From a virus: a DNA stretch of 22,157 bases. Location of the stretch: positions 1-22,157 of the IMG/VR virus record IMGVR_UViG_3300042484_002402, one strand, 5' to 3'. How positions within the stretch are numbered: the first letter of the stretch is position 1; the number at the start of each line of letters is the position of its first letter. This document shows, one piece after another, positions 15,313 to 22,157 of the stretch. A program made the position numbers and the translations under genes. The notes below the pieces were generated by a model. It saw only the letters and a program-made list of their open reading frames with translations. It was not told where the DNA came from and made no database searches.

Positions 15313-16946
15313 TGACTGAGCAAGTGCAAGACAATCTAACTGCCAAGCAAAATGACTATGCTGTGTTCTTGCCGGCTATCTCTGGTTTCTACGCCACGTT
15401 TGTGGGCAAGCAACGCAACGAGCACTATGTAGATCCGGCTCGTTTTCCAACTGGGCTCACTGATATGGAACAAATGAACTGGCTCAACAGTTCTAAAGCC
15501 TTGTTTCCATACAAGTGGTCATTGTATTCGGGAGGGCACGCCAACTTGGACTTGAACAAACAGGATTGGTCAGAAGACATGGTTCGTAATCGTGAACCTG
15601 GTACATTCATGCTGGGCGACTCAGGCGGATTCCAGATTGCCAAAGGTCTATGGGAAGGTGATTGGAAAGCCAACTCAGGTTGTCCCAAAGCACAAAAGAA
15701 ACGAAGTCTAATCTTGAACTGGCTGGACAATGTAGCAGACTATGGTATGATCTTGGATATACCGACCTGGGTCATCCACGACAAGAAAGCGTCAGCCGCT
15801 TGTCAAATCACTACACTACAGGAAGCAGTAGATGCAACCAAATTCAACAATGAATACTTTATGAAACACCGTCGAGGTGTTGCTAACGGTGGTGCCAAGT
15901 TTTTGAACGTGTTACAAGGCGACAATCATACCAGTGCTGATGCTTGGTATGAAACCATGAAAGAGTATTGTGATCCTGTGAAGTATCCAGACACACACTT
16001 TGATGGTTGGAGTATGGGTGGCCAGAACATGTGTGACGTTCACTTGGTGTTAAAGCGCTTGGTGGCCCTGCGTTACGATAACTTGTTACAAGAGGGCAAG
16101 CATGATTGGATGCACTTCTTGGGCACAAGTAAACTGGAGTGGGCAGTGCTACTCACAGTTATTCAACGAGCAGTGAGAAAATATGTTAACCCTAGTTTTA
16201 CTATCTCTTTTGATTGTGCTAGTCCATTCCTTGCAACGGCGAACGGGCAAGTCTATTTTGAAAACGTTTTTGAGCACGATTCAAAGTGGTCGTACAGAAT
16301 GGCGCCGTCAGCAGACGACAAAAAGTACTCAGTAGACACTCGTAAGTGGTCAGACGGAGTAATACAAGATGGTATCTATCCTCGTTGGGAAGATAGTCCC
16401 ATAAGTGACATGCTCACTATGAAGGACATTTGCATCTACAAACCAGGTGTGGTCAAGCCCGGTATCACACTTACCCCCGAAAACTTTCAAGATCCACAAT
16501 CCTATCATGTACAGCCAGACCTAAACAAAAATGGCAAGTGGGGCAAAACAAGCTGGGATAGCTTTAGCTACGCCTTGTTGATGGGACACAATGTCTGGAT
16601 GCACTTGACAGCGGTACAAGAAGCCAATAGACGTTTTGATGCAGGTGAACATCCTGCCATGATGCAACGACAAGGTGGCGACTATGCTAAGTTTGAAGAT
16701 ATTGTAGAAGCTATTTTTGCAGCACCAGATCGTGCTACTGCCGAAGCCATTATCGAAACCTACGACAGCTACTGGATGGAGATTGTGGGCACACGAGGCT
16801 TCAAAGGCAAAAAGGCCAAGAATGCTCGGACTCAATTTAATGTATTGTTTGATTTAGAACAAACCGATGTTGACGATAATGAGGAAGATAGTGTACAATT
16901 GAATGAAGCAGCACTAAATCAACTTGAAAACGAGCAGGCAAAATGA
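15312..16946 (+). CDS. DpdA/TGT-superfamily base-exchange enzyme (candidate 7-deazaguanine DNA transglycosylase)
   Basis: The 544-residue protein has the tRNA-guanine transglycosylase signature DSGGFQ at residues 103-108 (acid-base Asp D103). LQG follows at 201-203, DGWSMGG at 231-237, FLGTSK at 269-274 and ISFDCASPF at 298-306, where D301 is at the position of the nucleophile. The Cys/His zinc cluster of tRNA-acting TGT enzymes is not seen after D301, which suits a DNA-acting DpdA rather than a tRNA enzyme. Phage DpdA inserts preQ0-derived 7-deazaguanine into DNA and blocks host restriction. The C-terminus is acidic and lacks a clear clamp-binding peptide. The gene is coupled to the clamp (TAATG) and to the next gene (ATGA). 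A tRNA substrate remains possible. Confidence 0.8.
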   Translation: MTEQVQDNLTAKQNDYAVFLPAISGFYATFVGKQRNEHYVDPARFPTGLTDMEQMNWLNSSKALFPYKWSLYSGGHANLDLNKQDWSEDMVRNREPGTFMLGDSGGFQIAKGLWEGDWKANSGCPKAQKKRSLILNWLDNVADYGMILDIPTWVIHDKKASAACQITTLQEAVDATKFNNEYFMKHRRGVANGGAKFLNVLQGDNHTSADAWYETMKEYCDPVKYPDTHFDGWSMGGQNMCDVHLVLKRLVALRYDNLLQEGKHDWMHFLGTSKLEWAVLLTVIQRAVRKYVNPSFTISFDCASPFLATANGQVYFENVFEHDSKWSYRMAPSADDKKYSVDTRKWSDGVIQDGIYPRWEDSPISDMLTMKDICIYKPGVVKPGITLTPENFQDPQSYHVQPDLNKNGKWGKTSWDSFSYALLMGHNVWMHLTAVQEANRRFDAGEHPAMMQRQGGDYAKFEDIVEAIFAAPDRATAEAIIETYDSYWMEIVGTRGFKGKKAKNARTQFNVLFDLEQTDVDDNEEDSVQLNEAALNQLENEQAK

Positions 16947-17452
16947 TTAGACCGGACCACGACGAATCAGTAAAGTTCTTTACTGGCACAGAAGTAGAAC
17001 ATACTCCTGCATTGGGAAAGAAAACTCTGTTTGTGGTAGGCGTGCAAACAGAGGATAGTATTACAGAACATCTGCTGGGAAGTGAGCACATCTACTTTGG
17101 TGCCAACCAGAGCTTTCCCAACATCCGCAACAACGATGCAGTACAATGGCAACGGTGGGAAAATATGATCCGGCCATTCTTGAACAAAGGTTATCTATGC
17201 ACCCTGGATATAGATGTCCAATGCGTGGAAGGTTTGCTAGAATGCGGATTCACTGAACACTACAATTTCATTCCAATGATATCGGTTAAGTTGCCATACA
17301 TTCAACAGCTGGGCTACAATGCCACACTCAAACTGGACGACAAAGACTTTGCTGCTACCAATCCCGGCGTTTGGTGTCACAGTGTACATAAATTACAAAG
17401 TCGTGCAGCATTCACTGACTGGTCTAAATATACCAAGGACGAAACATTATGA
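16943..17452 (+). CDS. Conserved-type phage protein of unknown function (169 aa)
   Basis: The product begins MIRPDHDESVKFFTGTEVEHTPALGKKTLFVVG and continues with HIYFGANQSFPN (residues 49-60). It has a QRWENMIRPFLNKGY helix and a CTLDIDV strand at about 90-97. I associate this pattern (FFTGTEVEHTPA plus GANQSF) with proteins of T4-like cyanophages that have no assigned function. The alternation of strands and helices suggests an alpha/beta fold. It is coupled to the DpdA-like gene and to the T-fold gene by ATGA overlaps on both sides. That makes it a candidate partner in the same pathway; nothing in the sequence shows a catalytic motif I can name. Confidence 0.65.
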   Translation: MIRPDHDESVKFFTGTEVEHTPALGKKTLFVVGVQTEDSITEHLLGSEHIYFGANQSFPNIRNNDAVQWQRWENMIRPFLNKGYLCTLDIDVQCVEGLLECGFTEHYNFIPMISVKLPYIQQLGYNATLKLDDKDFAATNPGVWCHSVHKLQSRAAFTDWSKYTKDETL

Positions 17453-17892
17453 ACCAACAACAAAGATCAACTGTAGACAGAATCATGACCGTGGCAGAAC
17501 GCAAGATCTGGATCACGTTTCGTAAAGAAGGCATACATTGCTACCCTGCTGCTGCCACAGATCCTGCACTGGCCACAGGCAACGAATACGATGTGAGTTT
17601 TTTAGGAACACCGCATCGTCACATTTTTCACTTCCGTGTGTGGATTGACGTAATTCACAACGACCGAGACATTGAGTTTATCCAGTTCAAACGTTGGCTA
17701 GAGAATCTCTACAGAGACAGCATATTGCAACTAGACTACAAAAGTTGCGAAATGATGGCAGATGATTTGTATCTGCAGATTGCTGCAAAATATCCTGACC
17801 GTGCGGTCTGGATTGAGGTAGCCGAAGATGGTGAAAACGGCGCCCTTATTAAATATCAAACTCACCGTCCTGTACAATCTCTTGCAATTTAA
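17449..17892 (+). CDS. T-fold (QueD/PTPS-like) protein candidate
   Basis: The 147-residue product has three features of 6-pyruvoyl-tetrahydropterin synthase/QueD proteins in order. EGIHCYP resembles the first zinc His (the FxAAHRLP segment). PHRHIFHFRVWIDVIH resembles the HGHxYxVxV segment with the other two zinc His. DRDIEFIQFKRWL resembles the GMVxDFxxLK segment. SCEMMADDLYLQI and VAEDGENG may match the late TAEN and ET segments. The catalytic Cys normally four residues before HGH is not present. QueD makes carboxytetrahydropterin on the route to preQ0, the base DpdA inserts, so the position two genes after a DpdA-like gene is suggestive. A non-catalytic or differently acting T-fold protein is the main alternative. 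The gene itself is secure through two-sided coupling. Confidence 0.55.
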   Translation: MNQQQRSTVDRIMTVAERKIWITFRKEGIHCYPAAATDPALATGNEYDVSFLGTPHRHIFHFRVWIDVIHNDRDIEFIQFKRWLENLYRDSILQLDYKSCEMMADDLYLQIAAKYPDRAVWIEVAEDGENGALIKYQTHRPVQSLAI

Positions 17893-17903
17893 GGAAAAAT
17901 AAA

Positions 17904-18554
17904 ATGGCCGAGCCAATCATCGACCCCAATCAGCCCCTTACAGAAATCATTGAGGATATTGATCTTGCTGCCAAGAAAGAATTTGATAGAAGAATGTTGT
18001 TGCACGGTGATGCCTATCACTATGACAATGCTGTCAGGGACGGATACGGACTGACTGTACGCACAGTAGGCAAATTTATAGGCGACTGGTCCGTTGATTT
18101 ACACATTGTTGCCCAACGAGCAGTGCAGGAACTATGGTCGTCTAAAGATATTATCTATCTGGCTGAGCTGGGCCAGGATACCCCCGATCTCAATCGAATG
18201 GTAGAAAAATTTCATTTGGATCAATTAATCACTGCTAGAGTTCAGATTCAAAAACCCGGAGACGTAGTTCTACGTCACCTCGATGATTTCTCAAAGCATG
18301 CTGGTTCTGGAAAAATAGTTACCAGATTCATAATTTTTCTAGAAGATTGGCAAGCTGGCCAATCCATGTGTTTTGGCAATACGGTGTTAGACTACTGGGA
18401 AAAAGGTCAAATAATCTATAGTAACTTTGAAAAATTTCCTCATAGCACCAGTAACTCAGGCTGGAATTCTCGCAGTATTCTACAGATTACTGGAGTAGCA
18501 TCCAGTGTTACTATTCAAAACTTGGCTTTGAATTTTGGCAACATCACTATCTAG
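17904..18554 (+). CDS. 2-Oxoglutarate/Fe(II)-dependent oxygenase-like protein
   Basis: The 216-residue protein has the HxD...H iron facial triad as H125, D127 (RHLDDF) and H180 (KFPHSTSNSG). R190 in RSILQITG is placed to bind 2-oxoglutarate. The intervening RFIIFLEDWQAGQSM and WEKGQIIYS strands fit the double-stranded beta-helix (cupin) core. These enzymes hydroxylate or oxidise peptides, nucleic acids or small molecules. AAGGA precedes the ATG by 7 bases, and the gene follows the T-fold gene after 11 bases, so it is likely the last gene of the clamp-dpdA message. Oxidation of a modified base is possible. Many T4-like cyanophages carry such oxygenases with unknown substrates. Confidence 0.78.
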   Translation: MAEPIIDPNQPLTEIIEDIDLAAKKEFDRRMLLHGDAYHYDNAVRDGYGLTVRTVGKFIGDWSVDLHIVAQRAVQELWSSKDIIYLAELGQDTPDLNRMVEKFHLDQLITARVQIQKPGDVVLRHLDDFSKHAGSGKIVTRFIIFLEDWQAGQSMCFGNTVLDYWEKGQIIYSNFEKFPHSTSNSGWNSRSILQITGVASSVTIQNLALNFGNITI

Positions 18555-18612
18555 TTCTGTGTTGTACAAAATCAATAATGCAGGTAGAGGCACTCAAGAA
18601 AGAGAAATACAC

Positions 18613-18641
18613 TTGACAAAATCAGTTGTAGATTCTAAAAT
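18613..18641 (+). promoter_or_regulatory. Strong sigma-70-type promoter for the sugar operon
   Basis: A perfect TTGACA at 18613-18618 and TAAAAT at 18636-18641 (five of six) have the ideal 17-base spacer. Transcription would start near 18648, giving a leader of about 67 bases before the ATG at 18715. The gap 18555-18714 holds no gene that I can support. Confidence 0.75.
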
Positions 18642-18714
18642 GCAAACTCAGCATGTCCAGTTTCAATGATAAAAATTTCAGCAACGACATCGATTACTAT
18701 TGAAAGGAAAAAAA

Positions 18715-18942
18715 ATGTCTAAAATCGCAATCAAATCAAATCCTCGTGTGCAACAGATCTTTGAGGATCTTGAACAATATCTGGAGTTCTGCCAGGACTT
18801 TGGGTACCGCTACAACGAAGCGGATCTTTACAACTTCAAAAGCTATGCCTGGCAACAGTTTAGCAAGCATGCTCAAGGCAAGAATGCCAAGAACATGTGG
18901 TGGGAAGATGCACGTCGACTTGCAGGATTTCGTCCAGCATGA
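18715..18942 (+). CDS. Small conserved-type phage protein of unknown function (75 aa)
   Basis: The ATG at 18715 follows AAAGGA with an A-rich spacer and is preferred over an in-frame TTG at 18700, which lies on top of that site. The product has a helical core NPRVQQIFEDLEQYLEFCQDFGYRYNEADLYNF at about residues 9-41, then a SYAWQQFSKHAQGKNAKNMW segment. Small proteins with this RVQxIFEDLExYLEFC and YNEADLYNFKSYAW pattern are familiar from T4-like aquatic phages, but I know no function. It is the first gene after a very strong promoter, as often seen for early host-takeover proteins. It is coupled to the next gene by ATGA overlap. Confidence 0.72.
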   Translation: MSKIAIKSNPRVQQIFEDLEQYLEFCQDFGYRYNEADLYNFKSYAWQQFSKHAQGKNAKNMWWEDARRLAGFRPA

Positions 18943-19328
18943 GCGGGTCTCGAGAAAAAGATCAGGCAGACTTTGATCTCGAGCGATTTGTTGACATGTT
19001 TGACGAAGCAATGACCAGTCAGGATCCGCGTGTGATGGATGCACTACGTGGTCTCATGATGATGGTGCTGCTGACTCGTCCCGAAATCAAAACAGAACAC
19101 AATCGCAACCACGGACCTCTGAGAAGATTGTTCGAAGACATGAATCATCTAAATAGACGTATGCATGACATGGAAGACAAAGTCAATAACATGGGTCGAT
19201 CTAGTGATTCGGCTGAAAAATATGCATACACCCATTATCCTGACAAAAAGTATGCCATGACTGCTGCACAAGCTATGGCAACGCAAATTGATCAAGAGGT
19301 ATTGAATCTAGTACAAGGACTAAAATGA
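18939..19328 (+). CDS. Helical phage protein of unknown function (129 aa)
   Basis: The ATG at 18939 overlaps the previous stop (ATGA), which supports it over an earlier in-frame ATG at 18897. The product starts MSGSREKDQADFDLERFVDMFDEAM and is almost entirely helical. A Met-rich hydrophobic run RGLMMMVLLTRPEI is followed by a heptad-like stretch at about residues 64-85 (LRRLFEDMNHLNRRMHDMED) that may form a coiled coil. No catalytic motif is visible. The stop overlaps the start of the glycosyltransferase gene, so it belongs to the same message. I do not recognise a family. It could be an adaptor or regulatory protein. Confidence 0.65.
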   Translation: MSGSREKDQADFDLERFVDMFDEAMTSQDPRVMDALRGLMMMVLLTRPEIKTEHNRNHGPLRRLFEDMNHLNRRMHDMEDKVNNMGRSSDSAEKYAYTHYPDKKYAMTAAQAMATQIDQEVLNLVQGLK

Positions 19329-20527
19329 GAAAACTATTTTATTGTGGTTTGGAGTCGTATGAAGCAAGATACACTCTACAACTGACAGAGTGGAATCGAC
19401 GTGTGTTTGATCGTCGAGGTCTTGATGTGGTATATGTGCCTGGCGAAACCCTAGACAACAGCAAGAGCATTGTGGTAGGTCAGGTGCTGGACGCACATGG
19501 TCGCAGTTATTTTGGCATGAGTCAAATGATGAATCTGGTTCGAATGATGCGTGAAGGCGAAGTCACAAGTGAAGATGTTATCTACTTTGAAGACATGTTT
19601 ACTCCAGGCATTGAGAGTTTGCCATACATCATGGACCAAATTCCTGCCAATCTAAGACCCCGTGTGTATGTACGCTGCTTGGCACAGGCCATTGATCCTG
19701 ATGATTTTGTTCATGTGTGGGGCATGGCTGGCTGGATGTCGACTTATGAAAAAATGGTCAATCACTTTGTGACAGGTGTGCTTGCTACCAACGAAGAAAT
19801 GGTTGCACACATGCGTATTGCAGGCTGGACTGCTCCTATCTACAACATATCAGGCTTGGCATTTGGCAAAGAGGAAGTGCTAGAACGCATTGGCGGCATC
19901 GAAAAAATCCGGCCATTTGAAGAACGCAAACGGCGTGTGGGGTTTGCAGCCAGATTTGATCAAGAGAAGCAGCCGGGCTTCTTCATGGATCTGATTGAGA
20001 TGTATGGTGAACTCACTAGCGAGCCTTGTGAGTTTGCCATCTACTCTGGCGGTGCATTGCGCAGCAACAATCCTGAATTTGTGACCCGTGCCAGAGCCAT
20101 GGAAGCGGCCGGCAAGTTAAAAATCTATGATAACATAAGCAAGAATGAATACTATGCTTTCCTTAATGATACTCGTGTGCTCTTTAATTGTGCTTTACAA
20201 GACTGGGTTTCCAACACCGTCAGTGAAGCAGACACTCTGGGCTGTAATGTGCTTTACCCTGCTTATCGCAGTTTCCCTGAAACCTTTGCAAACGATCCTA
20301 ATCGACTTTATGTTCCTTGGAGCATAGATGACGCTTACCACAAGATGCAGAACTTGTTGCGTGAACCGCATCACAACATGGGTTTGATTTCGGACTGGAA
20401 CAACGGCACTGTGGATCGTGTGGTTGACATCATTGAAGGCCATGGTGAACAATGGAATCGTGCAGGCAATCGTTATCGTGATCATGTTGCTCACGAAAAA
20501 TATCAAGTGGTAAAAATACAATCATGA
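19325..20527 (+). CDS. GT-B-fold glycosyltransferase-like protein (400 aa)
   Basis: The protein has a two-domain layout typical of GT-B transferases. An N-terminal Rossmann-like half contains VIYFEDMFTPGIESLPYI, and the second half opens with KRRVGFAARFDQEKQPGFFMD (residues 202-222). A late FNCALQDWVSNTVSEADTLG (about 291-310) matches the donor-binding SEAxxxG segment of family 4-like transferases, where the Glu contacts the nucleotide sugar. It has the same length as T4 alpha-glucosyltransferase but does not look homologous to it. It is coupled by ATGA to a GalE-like epimerase, which could supply its UDP-sugar donor. Whether it glycosylates phage DNA, a virion protein or a host glycan cannot be told from the sequence. 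Confidence 0.75.
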   Translation: MRKLFYCGLESYEARYTLQLTEWNRRVFDRRGLDVVYVPGETLDNSKSIVVGQVLDAHGRSYFGMSQMMNLVRMMREGEVTSEDVIYFEDMFTPGIESLPYIMDQIPANLRPRVYVRCLAQAIDPDDFVHVWGMAGWMSTYEKMVNHFVTGVLATNEEMVAHMRIAGWTAPIYNISGLAFGKEEVLERIGGIEKIRPFEERKRRVGFAARFDQEKQPGFFMDLIEMYGELTSEPCEFAIYSGGALRSNNPEFVTRARAMEAAGKLKIYDNISKNEYYAFLNDTRVLFNCALQDWVSNTVSEADTLGCNVLYPAYRSFPETFANDPNRLYVPWSIDDAYHKMQNLLREPHHNMGLISDWNNGTVDRVVDIIEGHGEQWNRAGNRYRDHVAHEKYQVVKIQS

Positions 20528-21468
20528 ACATAGTAATAACAGGTGCAGCCGGTTACATTGGCGGGCAAATTGCCTTACAGCTCAAGGATGCAGGGCACGC
20601 CATAACAGGGATTGATCGTAGACCCCTGCCAACGCATCTTACAGGTATTATGGATTTTGTGCAAGCAGACTTTGACTGTAATGAATCCTTCAAGAAACTG
20701 CTTGATGTCAGGCCAGATGCTGTTGTACACTGTGCTGGTTCCAGCCTGGTTGGCCCCAGCATGAAAACTCCCAGCGACTACTATCACAACAACATGGCCA
20801 AAACCATGCACCTGTTGGACTTTGTGTTGGCAGCCATGCCACAGACTAGAATTATTTTTAGTTCAAGCGCCGCGGTGTACGGTGAGCCAGTTATGGCTAA
20901 TTGTCACGAAGTTGATCCCAAAGAACCTATCAGTCCTTATGGCGAAAGCAAGCTGATGATTGACTGGATGCTGGAAGCATACCGACGTGCGTATGGTCTT
21001 GATTATGTCAGCTTTCGTTATTTCAATGCGTGTGGAGCTGATGCTCAAAAGCGACATGGTCAAGAACCTGGTGCTACTCACATTATTGCGCGAGTTTTAG
21101 AATGTTTGCGTGATGACGCTGAGTTCACACTGAATGGCACCAACTATCCCACGCCGGATGGCACTTGCATTCGCGACTATGTACATGTGGAAGACATTGC
21201 TCGAGCTCATGCTCTTGCTCTAGATCGTGCTGTGCCAGCTGGAGTATATAATCTAGGTTCTGGTACAGGCATCAGCAACCGAGAAATCATTGCTGCGGCA
21301 GAACGCATCACTGGCAAAGAACTAAAAATTATATCCGGTAAACAACGTGACGGTGATCCTCCGTTGTTAACCGCCAGTGCAGGCAAGTTTAATTCAGTAG
21401 CAGATCAGTGGCAACAACATGATCTTGACGCCATGATCGGTCATGCTTGGGCGTGGTATGTTCGATAA
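20524..21468 (+). CDS. galE: NAD-dependent sugar epimerase, GalE-like
   Basis: The 314-residue protein is an extended short-chain dehydrogenase/reductase. The NAD-binding GAAGYIG is at residues 7-13, FSSSAAVYG at 112-120 contains the catalytic Ser, and SPYGESK at 137-143 gives Y139 and K143. RYFNACGAD at 165-173 is typical of UDP-glucose 4-epimerase. It would interconvert UDP-glucose and UDP-galactose or a related pair in the cytosol. It is slightly shorter than bacterial GalE (about 338). It is coupled to the glycosyltransferase upstream and overlaps the aminotransferase-like gene downstream by 11 bases. The three probably form a nucleotide-sugar pathway. A 4,6-dehydratase or another epimerase of the family is a lesser alternative. 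Confidence 0.9.
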   Translation: MNIVITGAAGYIGGQIALQLKDAGHAITGIDRRPLPTHLTGIMDFVQADFDCNESFKKLLDVRPDAVVHCAGSSLVGPSMKTPSDYYHNNMAKTMHLLDFVLAAMPQTRIIFSSSAAVYGEPVMANCHEVDPKEPISPYGESKLMIDWMLEAYRRAYGLDYVSFRYFNACGADAQKRHGQEPGATHIIARVLECLRDDAEFTLNGTNYPTPDGTCIRDYVHVEDIARAHALALDRAVPAGVYNLGSGTGISNREIIAAAERITGKELKIISGKQRDGDPPLLTASAGKFNSVADQWQQHDLDAMIGHAWAWYVR

Positions 21469-22045
21469 GATTCTAAAGTTTGAGCAAGCACTAGCAGAGT
21501 TCACTGGCGCACCTTATGTGATCATGACTGATTGCTGCACACATGCCATTGAACTTTGTCTACGCCATGATCGAGTACGAAGCTGTAGCTTTACTGCATT
21601 TACCTATCTGAGTGTGGCCATGACCATGCACAAACTGGGTATCAAGTATGGCCTGGAAAACGAAATCTGGACTGGTGAGTATCACATTCATGACACACGG
21701 ATCTGGGACAGTGCTCGAAGACTGGAAAAGAACATGTATCGATCTGGCGCCATGCAGTGTCTGAGTTTCGGGCATGGTAAACCCCTGCACATTGGTCGCG
21801 GTGGTGCCATATTGTTGGATGACTCAGCAGCATACGAGACCATGATCCGTCAACGCTATGATGGTCGCGATCTTGATATCACACCCTGGCAAACACAACA
21901 CACATTTCAAGTTGGCTATCACTACAAGCCCACTCCCGAAGAAGCTGTTCAGGGCCTGGCCATGTTGGTAGGTATCAAGGAACAAGGCTGTACTCCAGTA
22001 CATGTTGTGTATCCAGATTTAAGAAACATTACCATAGTAGATTGA
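21458..22045 (+). CDS. Compact DegT/DnrJ-like PLP aminotransferase homologue (195 aa)
   Basis: The ATG at 21458 lies in the last codons of galE. A start 15 bases earlier (21443) is also open. KFEQALAEFTGAPYVIMTDCCTHAIEL (residues 7-33) matches the N-terminus of sugar aminotransferases of the DegT group. SFGHGKPLHIGRGGAILLDD (103-122) matches the segment holding the PLP-linked Lys, here K108. RQRYDGRD follows at 131-138. Typical members are about 370 residues, so this is roughly half length and ends soon after the Lys domain. The ending is clean, with no downstream remnant, so it looks like a compact form rather than a broken gene. Such short homologues are known to me from aquatic phages. With GalE and the transferase it may make an amino sugar, if it is active. 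Confidence 0.78.
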   Translation: MFDKILKFEQALAEFTGAPYVIMTDCCTHAIELCLRHDRVRSCSFTAFTYLSVAMTMHKLGIKYGLENEIWTGEYHIHDTRIWDSARRLEKNMYRSGAMQCLSFGHGKPLHIGRGGAILLDDSAAYETMIRQRYDGRDLDITPWQTQHTFQVGYHYKPTPEEAVQGLAMLVGIKEQGCTPVHVVYPDLRNITIVD

Positions 22046-22070
22046 CTTCACGGTCTAAATACTATACAAT
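22042..22070 (+). promoter_or_regulatory. Sigma-70-type promoter overlapping a CTAAATA box
   Basis: TTGACT at 22042-22047 and TACAAT at 22065-22070 each match consensus at five of six positions with a 17-base spacer. CTAAATA, like the box at 1701, lies in the spacer at 22055-22061. The promoter begins inside the stop of the DegT-like gene. It would serve the gene starting at 22112 both early and possibly late. Confidence 0.55.
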
Positions 22071-22077
22071 TAACAAA

Positions 22078-22093
22078 ACGCAATCCACTGCGT
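22078..22093 (+). other. Small hairpin in the leader of the last gene
   Basis: ACGCA (22078-22082) and TGCGT (22089-22093) can pair over a 6-base loop. It sits at the 5' end of the predicted transcript, 19 bases before the start codon. It may stabilise the mRNA. Confidence 0.35.
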
Positions 22094-22111
22094 CAACATC
22101 GGAGAACATAA

Positions 22112-22157
22112 TTGACAAAAGAATTTGTACCAGAAAAAATACTGCGCAACACAGCCG
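22112..22157 (+). CDS. Start of a further gene (TTG start, partial)
   Basis: An open frame begins with TTG at 22112, 7 bases after GGAG (22101-22104), and reads MTKEFVPEKILRNTA to the window edge. The codon just before it in frame is a stop (22109-22111), so the TTG is the first possible start. It is preceded by a promoter and a small leader hairpin. Fifteen residues are too few to assign a function. Confidence 0.55.
   Translation, partial: MTKEFVPEKILRNTA

Noticed and set aside
15312-16946. A standard bacterial tRNA-guanine transglycosylase (Tgt)
   Set aside because: The length (544 aa), the absence of a visible zinc cysteine cluster after the nucleophile Asp and the coupling to a phage clamp favour the DpdA branch.
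17424-17430. CTAAATA as a late promoter for the T-fold gene
   Set aside because: It lies in coding sequence of the preceding gene within a coupled operon, and the T-fold gene already has start/stop overlap for its translation.
19325-20527. T4 alpha-glucosyltransferase homologue acting on hydroxymethylcytosine
   Set aside because: Only the length (400 aa) agrees. The conserved segments resemble general family 4-like GT-B enzymes, and no hydroxymethylcytosine-making gene is in the window.

Overview
The window reads as part of a large T4-like tailed-phage (myovirus) genome, probably from an aquatic environment. The grounds are a T4 gp43-type family B DNA polymerase, a gp45-type sliding clamp and a DsbA-like late-transcription DNA-binding protein, together with several small proteins of kinds I associate with T4-like cyanophages and pelagiphages. 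Genes are packed tightly with many 4-base ATGA start/stop overlaps. No rRNA, tRNA, integrase, transposase or CRISPR array is visible. The host cannot be named; promoters that fit the bacterial sigma-70 consensus and plain Shine-Dalgarno sites indicate a bacterium.

Layout. (1) 1-1692, minus strand: a radical SAM/SPASM-like protein followed by a glycosyltransferase-like gene that runs off the left edge. (2) 1713-6220, plus: a small beta-rich protein, a 70-residue protein, a Dps ferritin-like protein with an intact ferroxidase centre, and two probable virion-associated proteins, the second 953 residues with a LysM domain. (3) 6226-6310: a gene-free stretch that can fold into a multi-helix RNA. 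(4) 6328-9411: a second radical SAM protein coupled to a glycosyltransferase-like gene, a beta-rich protein carrying an inverted-repeat array, and a convergent minus-strand gene of unknown function. (5) 9459-10895: a near-consensus promoter, dsbA and a pentein-fold amidinotransferase. (6) 10955-18554: polymerase, a methyltransferase-like protein, then from its own promoter the sliding clamp, a DpdA/TGT-like base-exchange enzyme, a conserved unknown, a T-fold/QueD-like protein and a 2-oxoglutarate/Fe(II) oxygenase. (7) 18613-22045: a strong promoter, two small unknown proteins, a GT-B glycosyltransferase, a GalE-type epimerase and a compact DegT-like aminotransferase. (8) 22042-22157: a promoter and the first codons of a further gene.

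How the parts may work together. Region 6 couples replication (polymerase, clamp) with a TGT-superfamily enzyme. In phages this superfamily (DpdA) swaps guanine for 7-deazaguanine in DNA and so blocks host restriction. The neighbouring T-fold protein, oxygenase and amidinotransferase are plausible partners in making or decorating such a base. That functional link is inference; no full preQ0 pathway is in the window. Regions 1, 4 and 7 are sugar- and radical-chemistry cassettes that probably build or modify a glycan, either on the virion or on the host. Coordinates and motifs are read directly from the sequence; family assignments come from recalled family signatures without any database search.
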